Source of the DNA: an uncultured Chloroflexota bacterium
GTDB lineage: Bacteria > Chloroflexota > UBA4733
DNA: 64,000 nucleotides
Direction of reading: 5' to 3'
NCBI GenBank assembly: GCA_937967325.1
Contig: CALBSQ010000053.1
Coordinates: 16,506-80,505, forward strand
The notes under the pieces are model-generated. The model was not told the DNA's origin, did no database searches, and worked only from the letters and a program-made list of their open reading frames with translations. The position numbers and the translations under genes were made by a program. The first letter of the stretch is position 1, and each line of letters starts with the position of its first letter. Positions 41,651 through 49,926 of the stretch are shown here, one piece after another.

Positions 41651-42925
41651 TCACGATGCCTCACCCAGCTCGGCGTCCATCCGCTCCTGCAAACCCGTTG
41701 CCCACGCCACCAATTCGGTCAGCGCCTCAGCCACCCGCTTTCGGGCCGCATCATCGCCAATCACCACCCCGTCATACCGGCTGCGCTGCGCGATCCACTC
41801 CAACAGGCGTGCGCCCCGGTCCGGCTCGGACGCCGCCTGGCCATTGGTGGCGCCGGTGCGCGCCGCCTCGCCGGGACCCGCGTCGATCTCGTCGTTGCCG
41901 GTCAGAGGCACGTGCAGTCCGGGGACCTGGGCAGGTTCGGACCCGTTCGTTGGGATCACCGCCGCCAACGGCTCTGCCGGCTCCGGCGTGGTTGTCGGGT
42001 GGTTGTCACCCGGATAGACAAACGACGTTTGTTCTGAATGGGGTCCGGCATCGGGCGGCTGTGCGGCTGCATCACCCGCGGTTACGCCGTGTAGAGGCGT
42101 GCTCACCGACGCCGGAACAAACGACGTTTGTTTTTTCCCGGCCGGCAGCTTGCGGCGCGGGTTGACAATGCCCGCGGCGGCGAGTCGGGCGCGCGCCACG
42201 GCGATGTCGTTGGTCTGCAGCCGCTCTCCGCGCAGCACGCGAGCGCGGAAGGCCATCAGCTCCTCGTCAGGGAGCTGCATGATGTCCCGCGCGGTCGTCG
42301 CGGAGATCTGCCGGCGCTCGACGGCGTCGGCGAGCACCTGATCGGCCAGCACGCGCAGGCGATCTCGGACGTGCTGCGCCGAGATGTGCAGCCGCGCCGC
42401 CAGCTCCGGCGGAGACAGATTTTCCAGATCGCTCAGCTCCTGATAGGCGCGCGCCTCATCCAGTGGACTCAGCTCCTGCCGCTGCAGGTTCTCGATGAGC
42501 TGCAGCACGCGCACCTGAGTCGACGGCTCGTCACGCAGCAGTACGGGCACCGTCGCCAGTCCCGCTCGCTCCGAGGCTGTCCGCCGGCGAGCGCCGGCGA
42601 TGATGACATAGCGCTGGCGGCCATCGTTGAGCGTGCCCGCCTCCCGCACGATCAACGGCTGCAGAATGCCGAACTCGCGGATGCTGGCGGCCAGCTCCTC
42701 CAGTCGCTGGCCGCCGTCGTTGTGTCCCCAATCGCGACGAGGTTGCGCGGGATCGGCAACGACCTGCTCAATCGGCACTTCCATGGCTCCGGGGAGCCGG
42801 CGCTCGGTGGCGCCCGCTACGGCCTGATGGGCGCTGCGGGGCTGCGCCGGGCGGATGACCGCGATCTCCGCCTCGCGGGCCCTACGCGCGGGCACCGGCA
42901 GGCTCCAGAACGACAGCACGGCCAC
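41651..42925 (-). CDS. parB: ParB-like partition protein
   Basis: The protein has up to 424 residues; the start may be later, for example the ATG near 42784. Conserved parts are MEVPIEQVVADPAQPRRDW (start of the ParB/Srx fold), the CTPase-type loop IIAGARRRTASERAG, ENLQRQELSPLDEARAYQEL, and a helix-turn-helix region (LSPPELAARLHISAQHVRDRL). A long Pro/Thr/Ser linker then leads to a helical C-terminus. The linker DNA carries two identical palindromes. The gene overlaps parA and would segregate this replicon. Confidence 0.88.
   Translation of the reverse strand: MAVLSFWSLPVPARRAREAEIAVIRPAQPRSAHQAVAGATERRLPGAMEVPIEQVVADPAQPRRDWGHNDGGQRLEELAASIREFGILQPLIVREAGTLNDGRQRYVIIAGARRRTASERAGLATVPVLLRDEPSTQVRVLQLIENLQRQELSPLDEARAYQELSDLENLSPPELAARLHISAQHVRDRLRVLADQVLADAVERRQISATTARDIMQLPDEELMAFRARVLRGERLQTNDIAVARARLAAAGIVNPRRKLPAGKKQTSFVPASVSTPLHGVTAGDAAAQPPDAGPHSEQTSFVYPGDNHPTTTPEPAEPLAAVIPTNGSEPAQVPGLHVPLTGNDEIDAGPGEAARTGATNGQAASEPDRGARLLEWIAQRSRYDGVVIGDDAARKRVAEALTELVAWATGLQERMDAELGEAS
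42018..42032. promoter_or_regulatory. 15-bp palindrome inside parB, candidate ParB-binding site 1
   Basis: ACAAACGACGTTTGT is a perfect 7-1-7 inverted repeat. It lies in the linker-coding part of parB. The codons used (CAA, TTT) are rare in this GC-rich DNA. Confidence 0.55.
42117..42131. promoter_or_regulatory. 15-bp palindrome inside parB, candidate ParB-binding site 2
   Basis: This is the same ACAAACGACGTTTGT as 99 bases earlier, here with one more complementary base on each side (AACAAACG-A-CGTTTGTT). Both copies code for QTSFV in the ParB linker. Confidence 0.55.
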
Positions 42926-43676
42926 CTACCGCCGCCGCGACACGCCGGGCAAGATCGCGATACGCTGCCATTGCAGGCGCCTTGGGCTCTGTCTGCGCCA
43001 AGGGCAGGCGCCGGTTGAGGGCGCGCTTGATCGCCGCCGAGTGCGGAATGGGCGTTGCGACTAGATCGCCGTATGCCTGTTGTAAGGCGCGCAAACCACC
43101 CTCATCGGGACGATCGCGATGTACCGAGTTGGGTACGACGGCGAGCCGGCTGGCGGCGCTCAGCTCGTCCTCAGCCAGCTCGTCGATGGCAGTCAAGGTA
43201 TCGACCAGCGCATCGATATCCTGCTGTGTCGTGGCCGTTGGCATGATGGCCCAGCCGGCGGCGAGGGCGGCGCTGGACACGGCGAATCCGAGCGCCGGCG
43301 GCGTATCCAGCAGCAGGACGTCATAGCCATCCACCCGCGCCAGTACCCGGCGCAGCCGCAAGAAGCCTGCCGGCGAATCGCTCAGGGCCAGCGCCGCGGC
43401 CTCAATGGAACGGTCACCCGGCAACAGGTCGATCCCCTCCAAAACGTGGCGGATCAGCGCAGTGGCCAACTGCCCCGGCGCAGAGATGCAGGAGCCGATG
43501 CCGCGGTCGACCGGGTCGCTACTGAGCAGCCGCGTCAACGACGCCTGGGCGTCCAGATCCACGATCAGCACAGCGAGCCCCAGCTCCGCCAGCGCGCCGG
43601 CAAGGTTCAGCGTGGTGGTCGACTTCCCGCTGCCGCCCTTGCGATTGAGCACGGCCACGATCTGCTCGCGCTTCAT
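42882..43676 (-). CDS. parA: ParA-like partition ATPase
   Basis: The protein has 264 residues from the ATG at 43676, behind GAGGTGG; a GTG at 43688 is also possible. It has the deviant Walker A NRKGGSGKSTTTLNLA, Walker A' VLIVDLDAQASLTRLL and Walker B LLLDTPPALGF. It lacks an N-terminal helix-turn-helix, so it belongs to the small ParA/Soj type. With ATP it binds DNA nonspecifically and moves ParB-bound DNA. parB overlaps its 3' end, forming one operon. Confidence 0.9.
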   Translation of the reverse strand: MKREQIVAVLNRKGGSGKSTTTLNLAGALAELGLAVLIVDLDAQASLTRLLSSDPVDRGIGSCISAPGQLATALIRHVLEGIDLLPGDRSIEAAALALSDSPAGFLRLRRVLARVDGYDVLLLDTPPALGFAVSSAALAAGWAIMPTATTQQDIDALVDTLTAIDELAEDELSAASRLAVVPNSVHRDRPDEGGLRALQQAYGDLVATPIPHSAAIKRALNRRLPLAQTEPKAPAMAAYRDLARRVAAAVGGRAVVLEPAGARA

Positions 43677-43689
43677 TCGGGTCGCCACC

Positions 43690-44006
43690 TCGCCACGAAC
43701 GGGGCTGTGTTAGGAAACCATAGAGGGTCGCGTGGCATCGCGTCTCCCGTATATGCCGGTAAATCTAGTCATGCACTATAGAGGCTGATGCAGGCGCTGT
43801 CGATGAGGATAGCCGAACTAGCGGTCCACTGGACGGCCGATGCGAAGCCTGTCCGCGGTCGAGAATTATGTCTGGTAGCCGATCTTACCGCTGCACACAA
43901 GCGGCGAAGGAGGCGGCCGGCCACTCCCGTGGCGGACGCGGTATGCTTGCCCGGGCGCCGGCGACTCGCCCGACGCGGCCGGCAATTTTCGGAGAGGACA
44001 GCACAG
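43690..44006. other. Intergenic region upstream of parA and of the SDR gene
   Basis: No gene is recognised. The region is the divergent spacer that should hold promoters for parA and the dehydrogenase. I see no ParB-type palindrome or clear -35/-10 pair. Confidence 0.45.
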
Positions 44007-44765
44007 ATGCCTTCCAACGGCAATCAGGGGATCGTAGCGCTCGTCACCGGTGGCGGGACGGGCGTCGGTCGCGCTGTGTGTCTGCAACTCGCGGAGCGCG
44101 GCGGGCGCGTGGCCATCAACTACTCTCGCTCCGAATCCGAGGCATCCCAGACGGCGGCGGACGTTCGGGCGGCGGGCGGCGAGGCCGTCGCGCTGCGTGC
44201 CGACGTGGCGAGCGCCGCCGCTGCCGATAGCCTGGTCGCGGCCGCGGTGGAGCGGTTCGGGCGGCTGGACCTGCTGGTCAACAATGCCGGCACGACCCAG
44301 TTCATCGACTATGCCAACCTCGACGCGCTCGACGACGCCGTGTGGGACCGCATCTACGCGGTCAACGTCAAAGGGGCCTTCTACTGCGCCCGCGCCGCCG
44401 CCAGGGCCATGCGCGGCAATGGCGGTGGGAGCATCGTCAACGTCGCCTCCGTGTCGGGCTTGACGGGCAGCGGGAGCAGCATCCCCTATGCCGCTTCCAA
44501 AGCGGCGATGATCGGCCTGACCAAGGCATTGGCGATTGCGCTCGCGCCCGACATCCGCGTCAACGCCGTTGCGCCCGGCTACATCCACACTCGCTGGCAC
44601 GCCGGGCACCCCGACGAGTGGTACGAGCAGCGCCGGCGCGGGACGCGGCTACAGCGATTAGGGACCGCCGAAGATATGGCGGCCGCGGTCCTCTCTTTGG
44701 GGCTCGACCTTCACCACGCCACCGGCCAGACGCTCGTCGTGGACGGCGGCCAGTTGCTGCACTGA
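44007..44765 (+). CDS. Short-chain dehydrogenase/reductase
   Basis: The ATG at 44007 follows GGAGAGGAC; the product has 252 residues. SDR motifs are complete: cofactor loop ALVTGGGTGVGRAV, NNAG (NNAGTT), the active-site Ser in SIVNVASVSG, YAASKAA (Tyr-x-x-x-Lys), and a C-terminal ATGQTLVVDGGQLLH. NSRSE-like residues after the second strand (NYSRSESEA) suggest NADP preference, as in FabG. It reduces a ketone or oxidises an alcohol; the substrate is unknown. Confidence 0.9.
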   Translation: MPSNGNQGIVALVTGGGTGVGRAVCLQLAERGGRVAINYSRSESEASQTAADVRAAGGEAVALRADVASAAAADSLVAAAVERFGRLDLLVNNAGTTQFIDYANLDALDDAVWDRIYAVNVKGAFYCARAAARAMRGNGGGSIVNVASVSGLTGSGSSIPYAASKAAMIGLTKALAIALAPDIRVNAVAPGYIHTRWHAGHPDEWYEQRRRGTRLQRLGTAEDMAAAVLSLGLDLHHATGQTLVVDGGQLLH

Positions 44766-44928
44766 GCTTGCAGTGTGAGCTGACACCAAAGTCTCCCCAA
44801 CGCACTTGGTCCGTGCATAACGTTCTATCGGCATGTATCCGGCGCCGGTGTAGCCAGGCCATTCCTCGGCTCATTGTCCGGCCCGATCACCGAAACGTGC
44901 CTCTTGAGCAACACGGAGGGCGAATCCC

Positions 44929-46419
44929 ATGTCTCCTTTCTCCGACACTGACACCACCCGTTGCCTCTGCGCCGCCGCGCACCTCGACGTTCTCTTCCGC
45001 AACCGAGCAATCAGACAGCTTGTAGAGGAGCACCACCGTGCGGCCGGACCATCGCCCGGTGTGGATGAACAGATGGTCGTCCAGCATTGCCTTGCCGCCC
45101 GCCGCCGCAAGACGCTGCGGAATGTCCTCATCACGCTGCTGCTCCTGCTGTTGGCGCCGCGATCCGTCAGCCTCACCGCCCAAGGTCCAGCCGGGGCCAG
45201 CTCGCTCTTCCAACAGCTCAGCGGTCACGACGCCATGCTCCACATGCCACTGTTTCCGCAAACATGGCTGGTACTGACGTGGATCGTCGTCTTGGTCGAG
45301 CTATGGATCTCCTATTACGGGATTGTGGCCAGGGGCCTCTTGCGACGGAACTTCCAACCGCAATCCGCGCCTACGCCACTATTTCCGCATCGGATCGACG
45401 CAGCGCCGACGACCACGGACGCGAATGTCGTCATCTACCGTGGTTACTCCCCCTTTGTCGGCGCCGGATTGGCCCTCGGCGGCTGGTCATTCCCCGTCGA
45501 CGTTACCAAAGCGAAGGAAGGCCAGGAGCAACAGCCAAGGCCGCTCCCGTTTGATCTCAAGGAAATCTACGACCACATCGACGCCTCACTTCTGACGAGC
45601 GGTGATCCCGGGCTCGACACGGAGAGCAAGCTTTATGTCAATGGCGAAGGGATCCGTGATGACGAGCGGTTCGTCCCGGTCAAGCTATCCCGTCCATGTC
45701 AGAAGGTAAGCTCGGCGCTCATCAATCAGTATCGAGAGTGTCGGACCGAACGAATTCGCTACTACCATTGCTTCAGAGTGACCTCGTGGCAAGGCGATCT
45801 GATCATATCGACCTTTCTCGGCTTCGCCAGGGTCGGCAAGAGCCTGTACACCGAGGTGAGCCACTTTGTCCTGCCGCCGATCCACGGCAAATACCACCGT
45901 GTGGACCGTCTGCAGCCCTGGCCGACGTGGCTGAATCTGTCGCGATTGCTTGGGCTTTCCATCATTACGACGGTTGCCCTCGCCTACTTGGCCCCGATCT
46001 TCGCGGCGTATCGGCTCGGACGACCGGTGAGCCTATGGCTTGCCGAGAGGACGACACGTCGGGAAATCAAGGATAACCCGCTGTTTGACTATGGCACAGA
46101 CACCAGCATACGGAGCATGGTAAGCGATACCAACTACCACCAATACCTACAAGTGCTCGACAAAGAGATGTATATAAAGGTCGTGCAATGGCAGATCCTG
46201 GATAGCGTCGTCGCGTTCCTTGACAGCAAGAATGTTGACACCTCCGAGATCCGACAGCGACAGTCGATGATATTGAATCAGGGCCTCATCATGTCTGGCG
46301 GTACGATCAAGGCCGAAAGTCTGGCGATTGGTAAACAAGCAACTGCCGTGAGAGATGGCGCCGCCAGGATAGCCGGTCAGGTAGCCGCTGCCGCCCAAAC
46401 GGGGGCGAACGCGGCATAG
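44929..46419 (+). CDS. Membrane protein with C-terminal amyloid-signalling-like motif
   Basis: This 496-residue protein has membrane segments near residues 64-77, 112-135 and 340-362. A conserved-looking central domain lies between (VVIYRGYSPFVGAGLALGG, WSFPVDV, HCFRVTSWQGDLIIS). At residues 450-474 it carries NQGLIMSGGTIKAESLAIG followed by KQATAV. The same pattern recurs at the start of the next gene product. I know similar YSPFVGxG membrane proteins but no function for them. The shared motif suggests the protein recruits or is templated by its small partner. Confidence 0.7.
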   Translation: MSPFSDTDTTRCLCAAAHLDVLFRNRAIRQLVEEHHRAAGPSPGVDEQMVVQHCLAARRRKTLRNVLITLLLLLLAPRSVSLTAQGPAGASSLFQQLSGHDAMLHMPLFPQTWLVLTWIVVLVELWISYYGIVARGLLRRNFQPQSAPTPLFPHRIDAAPTTTDANVVIYRGYSPFVGAGLALGGWSFPVDVTKAKEGQEQQPRPLPFDLKEIYDHIDASLLTSGDPGLDTESKLYVNGEGIRDDERFVPVKLSRPCQKVSSALINQYRECRTERIRYYHCFRVTSWQGDLIISTFLGFARVGKSLYTEVSHFVLPPIHGKYHRVDRLQPWPTWLNLSRLLGLSIITTVALAYLAPIFAAYRLGRPVSLWLAERTTRREIKDNPLFDYGTDTSIRSMVSDTNYHQYLQVLDKEMYIKVVQWQILDSVVAFLDSKNVDTSEIRQRQSMILNQGLIMSGGTIKAESLAIGKQATAVRDGAARIAGQVAAAAQTGANAA

Positions 46420-46501
46420 CAGCACGATTCGGCAATAGGACGGTAATTGATGGGCGTCACTCGCCCATGGCATTGGAATTGGGCTGCACAAAGGAGGAAT
46501 C

Positions 46502-46861
46502 ATGGCAAGCTATCGCCGTAATGAAGGCATCGTACAACGCGGGGGCAAGATCTCGGCCCACAACCTGGCGGTGGGGAGAGGGGCGAGTATTCATGACGAC
46601 AAGCCTGCGGGTGACATCGATCTGCGCCGCCTAGCCACCGAGCTCGCGGTGCTTCGCGGGCAGTTGAAGGCTCAAGCGACGGAGCCGGAACACGACGTTG
46701 CCGTTGGAGCAGTAGCTGCCGCTGAGCGTGCGGCGAAACAAGGTAACGCCTCGAGCGCGCTCGGGCACCTGAAAGAAGCAGGGAGCTGGGCACTCGGCGT
46801 CGCCACAAAGGTAGGCGTGCCCGTGGCCGTCGCCGCGCTGAAGCAGGCGCTGGGTGTGTGA
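46502..46861 (+). CDS. Small protein with N-terminal amyloid-signalling-like motif and helical domain
   Basis: The 119-residue protein has a very strong AAGGAGGAATC before its ATG. Residues 7-31 read NEGIVQRGGKISAHNLAVG then RGASIH, aligning without gaps with the tail motif of the upstream membrane protein (10 of 25 identical, most others similar). Residues 39-119 form amphipathic helices (LRRLATELAVLRGQLKAQA, AVAAAERAAKQGN, LGHLKEAGSWALGVATKVG). These resemble an effector or membrane-active domain. The gap to the upstream gene is 82 bases. Function inferred only. Confidence 0.7.
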   Translation: MASYRRNEGIVQRGGKISAHNLAVGRGASIHDDKPAGDIDLRRLATELAVLRGQLKAQATEPEHDVAVGAVAAAERAAKQGNASSALGHLKEAGSWALGVATKVGVPVAVAALKQALGV

Positions 46862-46949
46862 CCGGGCAGGGAAGACATGTCGACTCCACCCCTAGACAAG
46901 TTGCCGTTGGCCGACCATGCCCTGCGTGTCGGACACCTTAATCGTCTGT

Positions 46950-47411
46950 CTACCCTATCGCGGGCCCGCCAGTTGCTAGCAGCTCCTCGACCAAGAGCTT
47001 CAGCTTCTGAAGCCCCTCTTCCGACTGGCGGTACATCAGGCCTTCCAGCGCGCTGGGGTCGGCGGCGCTGCCGATGAAATCCGCGGGCTGGAACTCCAGC
47101 TCGCGCCGGAAGTTGGTTGTCTCTCCCTCCGCGGCGAACGCGTAGGTGATCTGGATGCGGCCGCCCTCGACCTGCAGCACCACGCGCGACGGGCGTACGT
47201 GCTCGTCAACCGTCCAATCGCCCTCGTACTCGCGCCCGCCGATCTGGGCACGCTCGTGGATGACGTCGCCCAGTGCGATCGGACGGTCGGTGACGCCACC
47301 GACGGCGAGCGTGGCCGGGTGCCACTGTGGCCAGTAGCGGGTGGTGGTCACGATGTTGAACACGCGATCGATAGGACCGACGATGCCTACTTGGTTGACG
47401 ACTTTTGACAT
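46950..47411 (-). CDS. SRPBCC/START-fold polyketide-cyclase-like protein
   Basis: The ATG at 47411 follows GGAAGGTGAG; the product has 153 residues. It starts VVNQVGIVGPIDRVFNIVTT and TRYWPQWHPATLAVGG, followed by a beta-rich middle and a C-terminal long helix (SEEGLQKLKLLVEELL). This is the helix-grip fold that binds a hydrophobic ligand in a cavity. No catalytic residues can be named. Confidence 0.82.
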   Translation of the reverse strand: MSKVVNQVGIVGPIDRVFNIVTTTRYWPQWHPATLAVGGVTDRPIALGDVIHERAQIGGREYEGDWTVDEHVRPSRVVLQVEGGRIQITYAFAAEGETTNFRRELEFQPADFIGSAADPSALEGLMYRQSEEGLQKLKLLVEELLATGGPAIG

Positions 47412-47552
47412 GGGACTCACCTTCCTAGGCGCTCACGCGCCGCGTCTGCCGGACCTCGCCTCGAATGCAGCATACGGCAAGCGAACCCGCGTGCCGCGGG
47501 ACGCTCCTCATCCTTGCGGAGCACGAACTTACATAGGAGACCTACCCTACGC

Positions 47553-48146
47553 CTAAGTCCGCTCCATTTCGATTATCTGTTCCAGCGCGGCGATTAGGGG
47601 TGGAAGATCCACCGTTGCGGTATCCCAGACTCGATTGAGATCAACGTCGAAATAGGCATGAATAAGTCTGTTTCTCATGCCCACAATGTCCTGCCAGGGC
47701 ACCATTGGATACCCGTTGCGCGTCTCTATCGAGATTCTCGCGGCAGCTTCCCCAACAATCTCGATAGATTTGACCAGGGCGAGTGTCAATATCCGGTCTC
47801 CCGCTAGGTCTCCTCTCGTCCGTCCTGTCACGAAGGCGACCGCCTCCTGTGCGTACTGCACCTCCGCGCCTGCGATGACGTCGTCGCGAAAGTACCTGCT
47901 AAGATCCTGGACCGTGCGAATGTCTACCTTCCGCCCGCCGAGCAACCCCGAGAGTTCCCGTTCCATCCTGGCCAGGCCAAGGAGTCCAACTCGCGATTCC
48001 GGCTCGAATTCAATCAACACGTCGACGTCACTATCGGCTCGAAAGTCGTCGCGCAGCACGGAGCCGAACAGTGCCAACCTTCGAATCTGGCGCATCCTAC
48101 AGAACTCGGCAATCCTCTGCCGGTCCATTGAAATTCTTGCACTCAC
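47553..48146 (-). CDS. Fused MNT nucleotidyltransferase-HEPN protein
   Basis: One frame of 197 residues joins an MNT antitoxin (residues 1-99, [15 protein letters not shown] with the GSx10DxD motif at 28-42) to a HEPN/DUF86 toxin (residues 100-197, with RNRLIHAY, the Rx4HxY motif at 158-165). Normally these are two overlapping genes. The joint [10 protein letters not shown] lacks the stop of the first and the first 15-20 residues of the second, so a small deletion probably fused them. In known pairs the MNT protein adds AMP to the tyrosine of Rx4HxY. An ATG at 48128 is an alternative start. Confidence 0.82.
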   Translation of the reverse strand: MSARISMDRQRIAEFCRMRQIRRLALFGSVLRDDFRADSDVDVLIEFEPESRVGLLGLARMERELSGLLGGRKVDIRTVQDLSRYFRDDVIAGAEVQYAQEAVAFVTGRTRGDLAGDRILTLALVKSIEIVGEAAARISIETRNGYPMVPWQDIVGMRNRLIHAYFDVDLNRVWDTATVDLPPLIAALEQIIEMERT

Positions 48147-48427
48147 ATCGCGAGTCCCGCTACACGTCTATGGTGAAGTATGGCAAGTCGAATCGCCACT
48201 CGCAAGGACCCAACCGCATTCAGGAGACTGGAGTATACATGGGATCGCGTCCCGGCATTTGCGACAGAGAACAGCACCCGCCTGCTACCTCCACTCGGAT
48301 GAGGCGCATGTCGCCGACGGGACGTTCCATTCCGCCGGCTGGGGCGCTTGCCACTTTTCCCTCGGGCATTCTTCAGCCCAACGAGCACAGCGGCCGCCGG
48401 AGCATAGCGCGCCGCAAGCCAGTTCCG

Positions 48428-49750
48428 TCAGTCCGGCGCTTCAGCGTTCGGCAGACTGGTGGAGCGTAACAGCTCCAGCGCAACGACAACGAGCTGCTCG
48501 CCCGCTTCCGCGGTGAGCTTGCTCGACCGGGCAAGGCGTGTTTCATAGCCGCCCCCGGCAAATGCCTGACGCGTTGGGATGTAGCCGGCGCAACCGTTGG
48601 CCATGCCGGCGATGTAGGTGTGTGGGAAGGGCGAGCGGCGTTTGATCTCCAGGCCAAACTCCACGAAGAGCTCGCCCGGGATGCCAACGAAGGCGATGTC
48701 GCCGAAAGCAATGACCTGGACCTCGGCCTCAACCGTGGGGGACTGTCGGCGCTCCGCCGCCACCAGCAACGCCTCCTGCGCGTAGACGCGCTCGCGCGGG
48801 TCCGCTGCCTCGCCCTGCTGCAACAGCGCACGTGCCCGGTCGATCTGCTCTTCCGTCACCTCGCGGATGGCCAATGCCACCTGCCGGCTGGCGATCCGCA
48901 GCGTTCCGTTATCCCGTGGGTCTGCCTTCTCCAGCACACGCAACGCCTCCCCGGCGAGGATATTGCCGACACGCTCGGCCCAGGCGTAGCCATACTCGCG
49001 ATGCTGCAGGTCGTGGACGTCGATCGGGCAGACGTTGCCGAAGGCGCCGTTGACAAACAGCGCCTTGCCGGGGCCGCCTTTGACCGCCTCCAATGCGCGA
49101 ACCAGGTAGCCGGGGTAGTCCGCGGAGATGGCCTTCTCGCCGCCGACCACGATGGGGTGGCTGGTGTAATTGACCACGCCGCCGAGGAAACGCCCATCCA
49201 ACCCGCGCGCGAACAGCACGCCAACTTCGGGGTCGTCCGGACCTTCCGGACCGACGAACGCCGGGTCGCCTTTTGGCGGGTGCATCTGCGCGCTGCCGTC
49301 GCGGCGCAGGTAGCGCCGGTTGTGGGAGGCGCTCTCCTCGCGGCCGGAGCCGGCTCCGATCTGGGCGGGTTGCCGCGCCTGATAGGCCAGGGCCACGGCT
49401 CCGGCAATCTGACGCGGTAACAGCGCCAGATACTCGGCATCGACGGGGGCTGGGAAGATATCGGCGGTTCTTGGCCCGGTGTGGGTATGGGTCGCCGTGA
49501 GCATCATGTGTTCCCGCGGGATGCTGGTGAGCGCCGCGGCACCCTGACGTGCCGCCAGTACGCTGCGACGCTTCAGGGAGAGCACGTCACAGGCGACCAG
49601 CGCAGCGCAGGTGTGGCCGTCGTCGATGACCAGCGCCCGCGCGAAGAGCGGATCGTGGATGACCTCCGCGCGCCGGTCATTGAACTGTCCGGCCACCGCC
49701 GATCCGAGCGGCGGTGTTATGTCGACTGCCGCTGATCCTACCTGCAGCAT
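48428..49750 (-). CDS. Neutral/alkaline ceramidase-like hydrolase, paralogue 2
   Basis: The 440-residue protein starts VGSAAVDITPPLGS. Zinc-ligand candidates are the His in THTHTGP, the His in YTSHPI, the Glu in GIPGELFVEFG and the Tyr in GGGYETR. The nucleophile loop reads GAFGNVCPID, with Cys where true ceramidases have Ser. There is no signal peptide, so it acts in the cytoplasm. It lies at the end of the minus-strand transport and metabolism cluster, separated from the aminotransferase gene by a palindromic element. The substrate is probably an imported amide or ester of a polyol or sugar. Confidence 0.82.
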   Translation of the reverse strand: MLQVGSAAVDITPPLGSAVAGQFNDRRAEVIHDPLFARALVIDDGHTCAALVACDVLSLKRRSVLAARQGAAALTSIPREHMMLTATHTHTGPRTADIFPAPVDAEYLALLPRQIAGAVALAYQARQPAQIGAGSGREESASHNRRYLRRDGSAQMHPPKGDPAFVGPEGPDDPEVGVLFARGLDGRFLGGVVNYTSHPIVVGGEKAISADYPGYLVRALEAVKGGPGKALFVNGAFGNVCPIDVHDLQHREYGYAWAERVGNILAGEALRVLEKADPRDNGTLRIASRQVALAIREVTEEQIDRARALLQQGEAADPRERVYAQEALLVAAERRQSPTVEAEVQVIAFGDIAFVGIPGELFVEFGLEIKRRSPFPHTYIAGMANGCAGYIPTRQAFAGGGYETRLARSSKLTAEAGEQLVVVALELLRSTSLPNAEAPD

Positions 49751-49788
49751 GCGTCTGCTCCTTTGATGACATATCCATCAAGTGACCG

Positions 49789-49922
49789 GCGACTGAAGTC
49801 GCGCCTTGTGCCGGGCGAAGTCCGCCTGCGCGGACTGCCCGCGGTCGGAGGTGCGGCCATCCTCAAATGTGACCAGCCCGCGCAGGCGAGCTTTGCTCAG
49901 TGATAGGCGCGGTTTCAACCGC
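49789..49922. repeat. Intergenic stem-loop repeat element
   Basis: A run of small hairpins: GCGACT-GA-AGTCGC (49789-49802), AGTCCGC-CTGC-GCGGACT, and CGGTT-TC-AACCG near the right end. GACTGAAGTCGC, GAAGTCCGCCTGCGCGGACT and GGTTTCAACC are familiar words of non-coding repeats found in many copies in Chloroflexota. It fills the gap between two genes and could also lower read-through. Confidence 0.65.
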
Positions 49923-49926
49923 CGGC

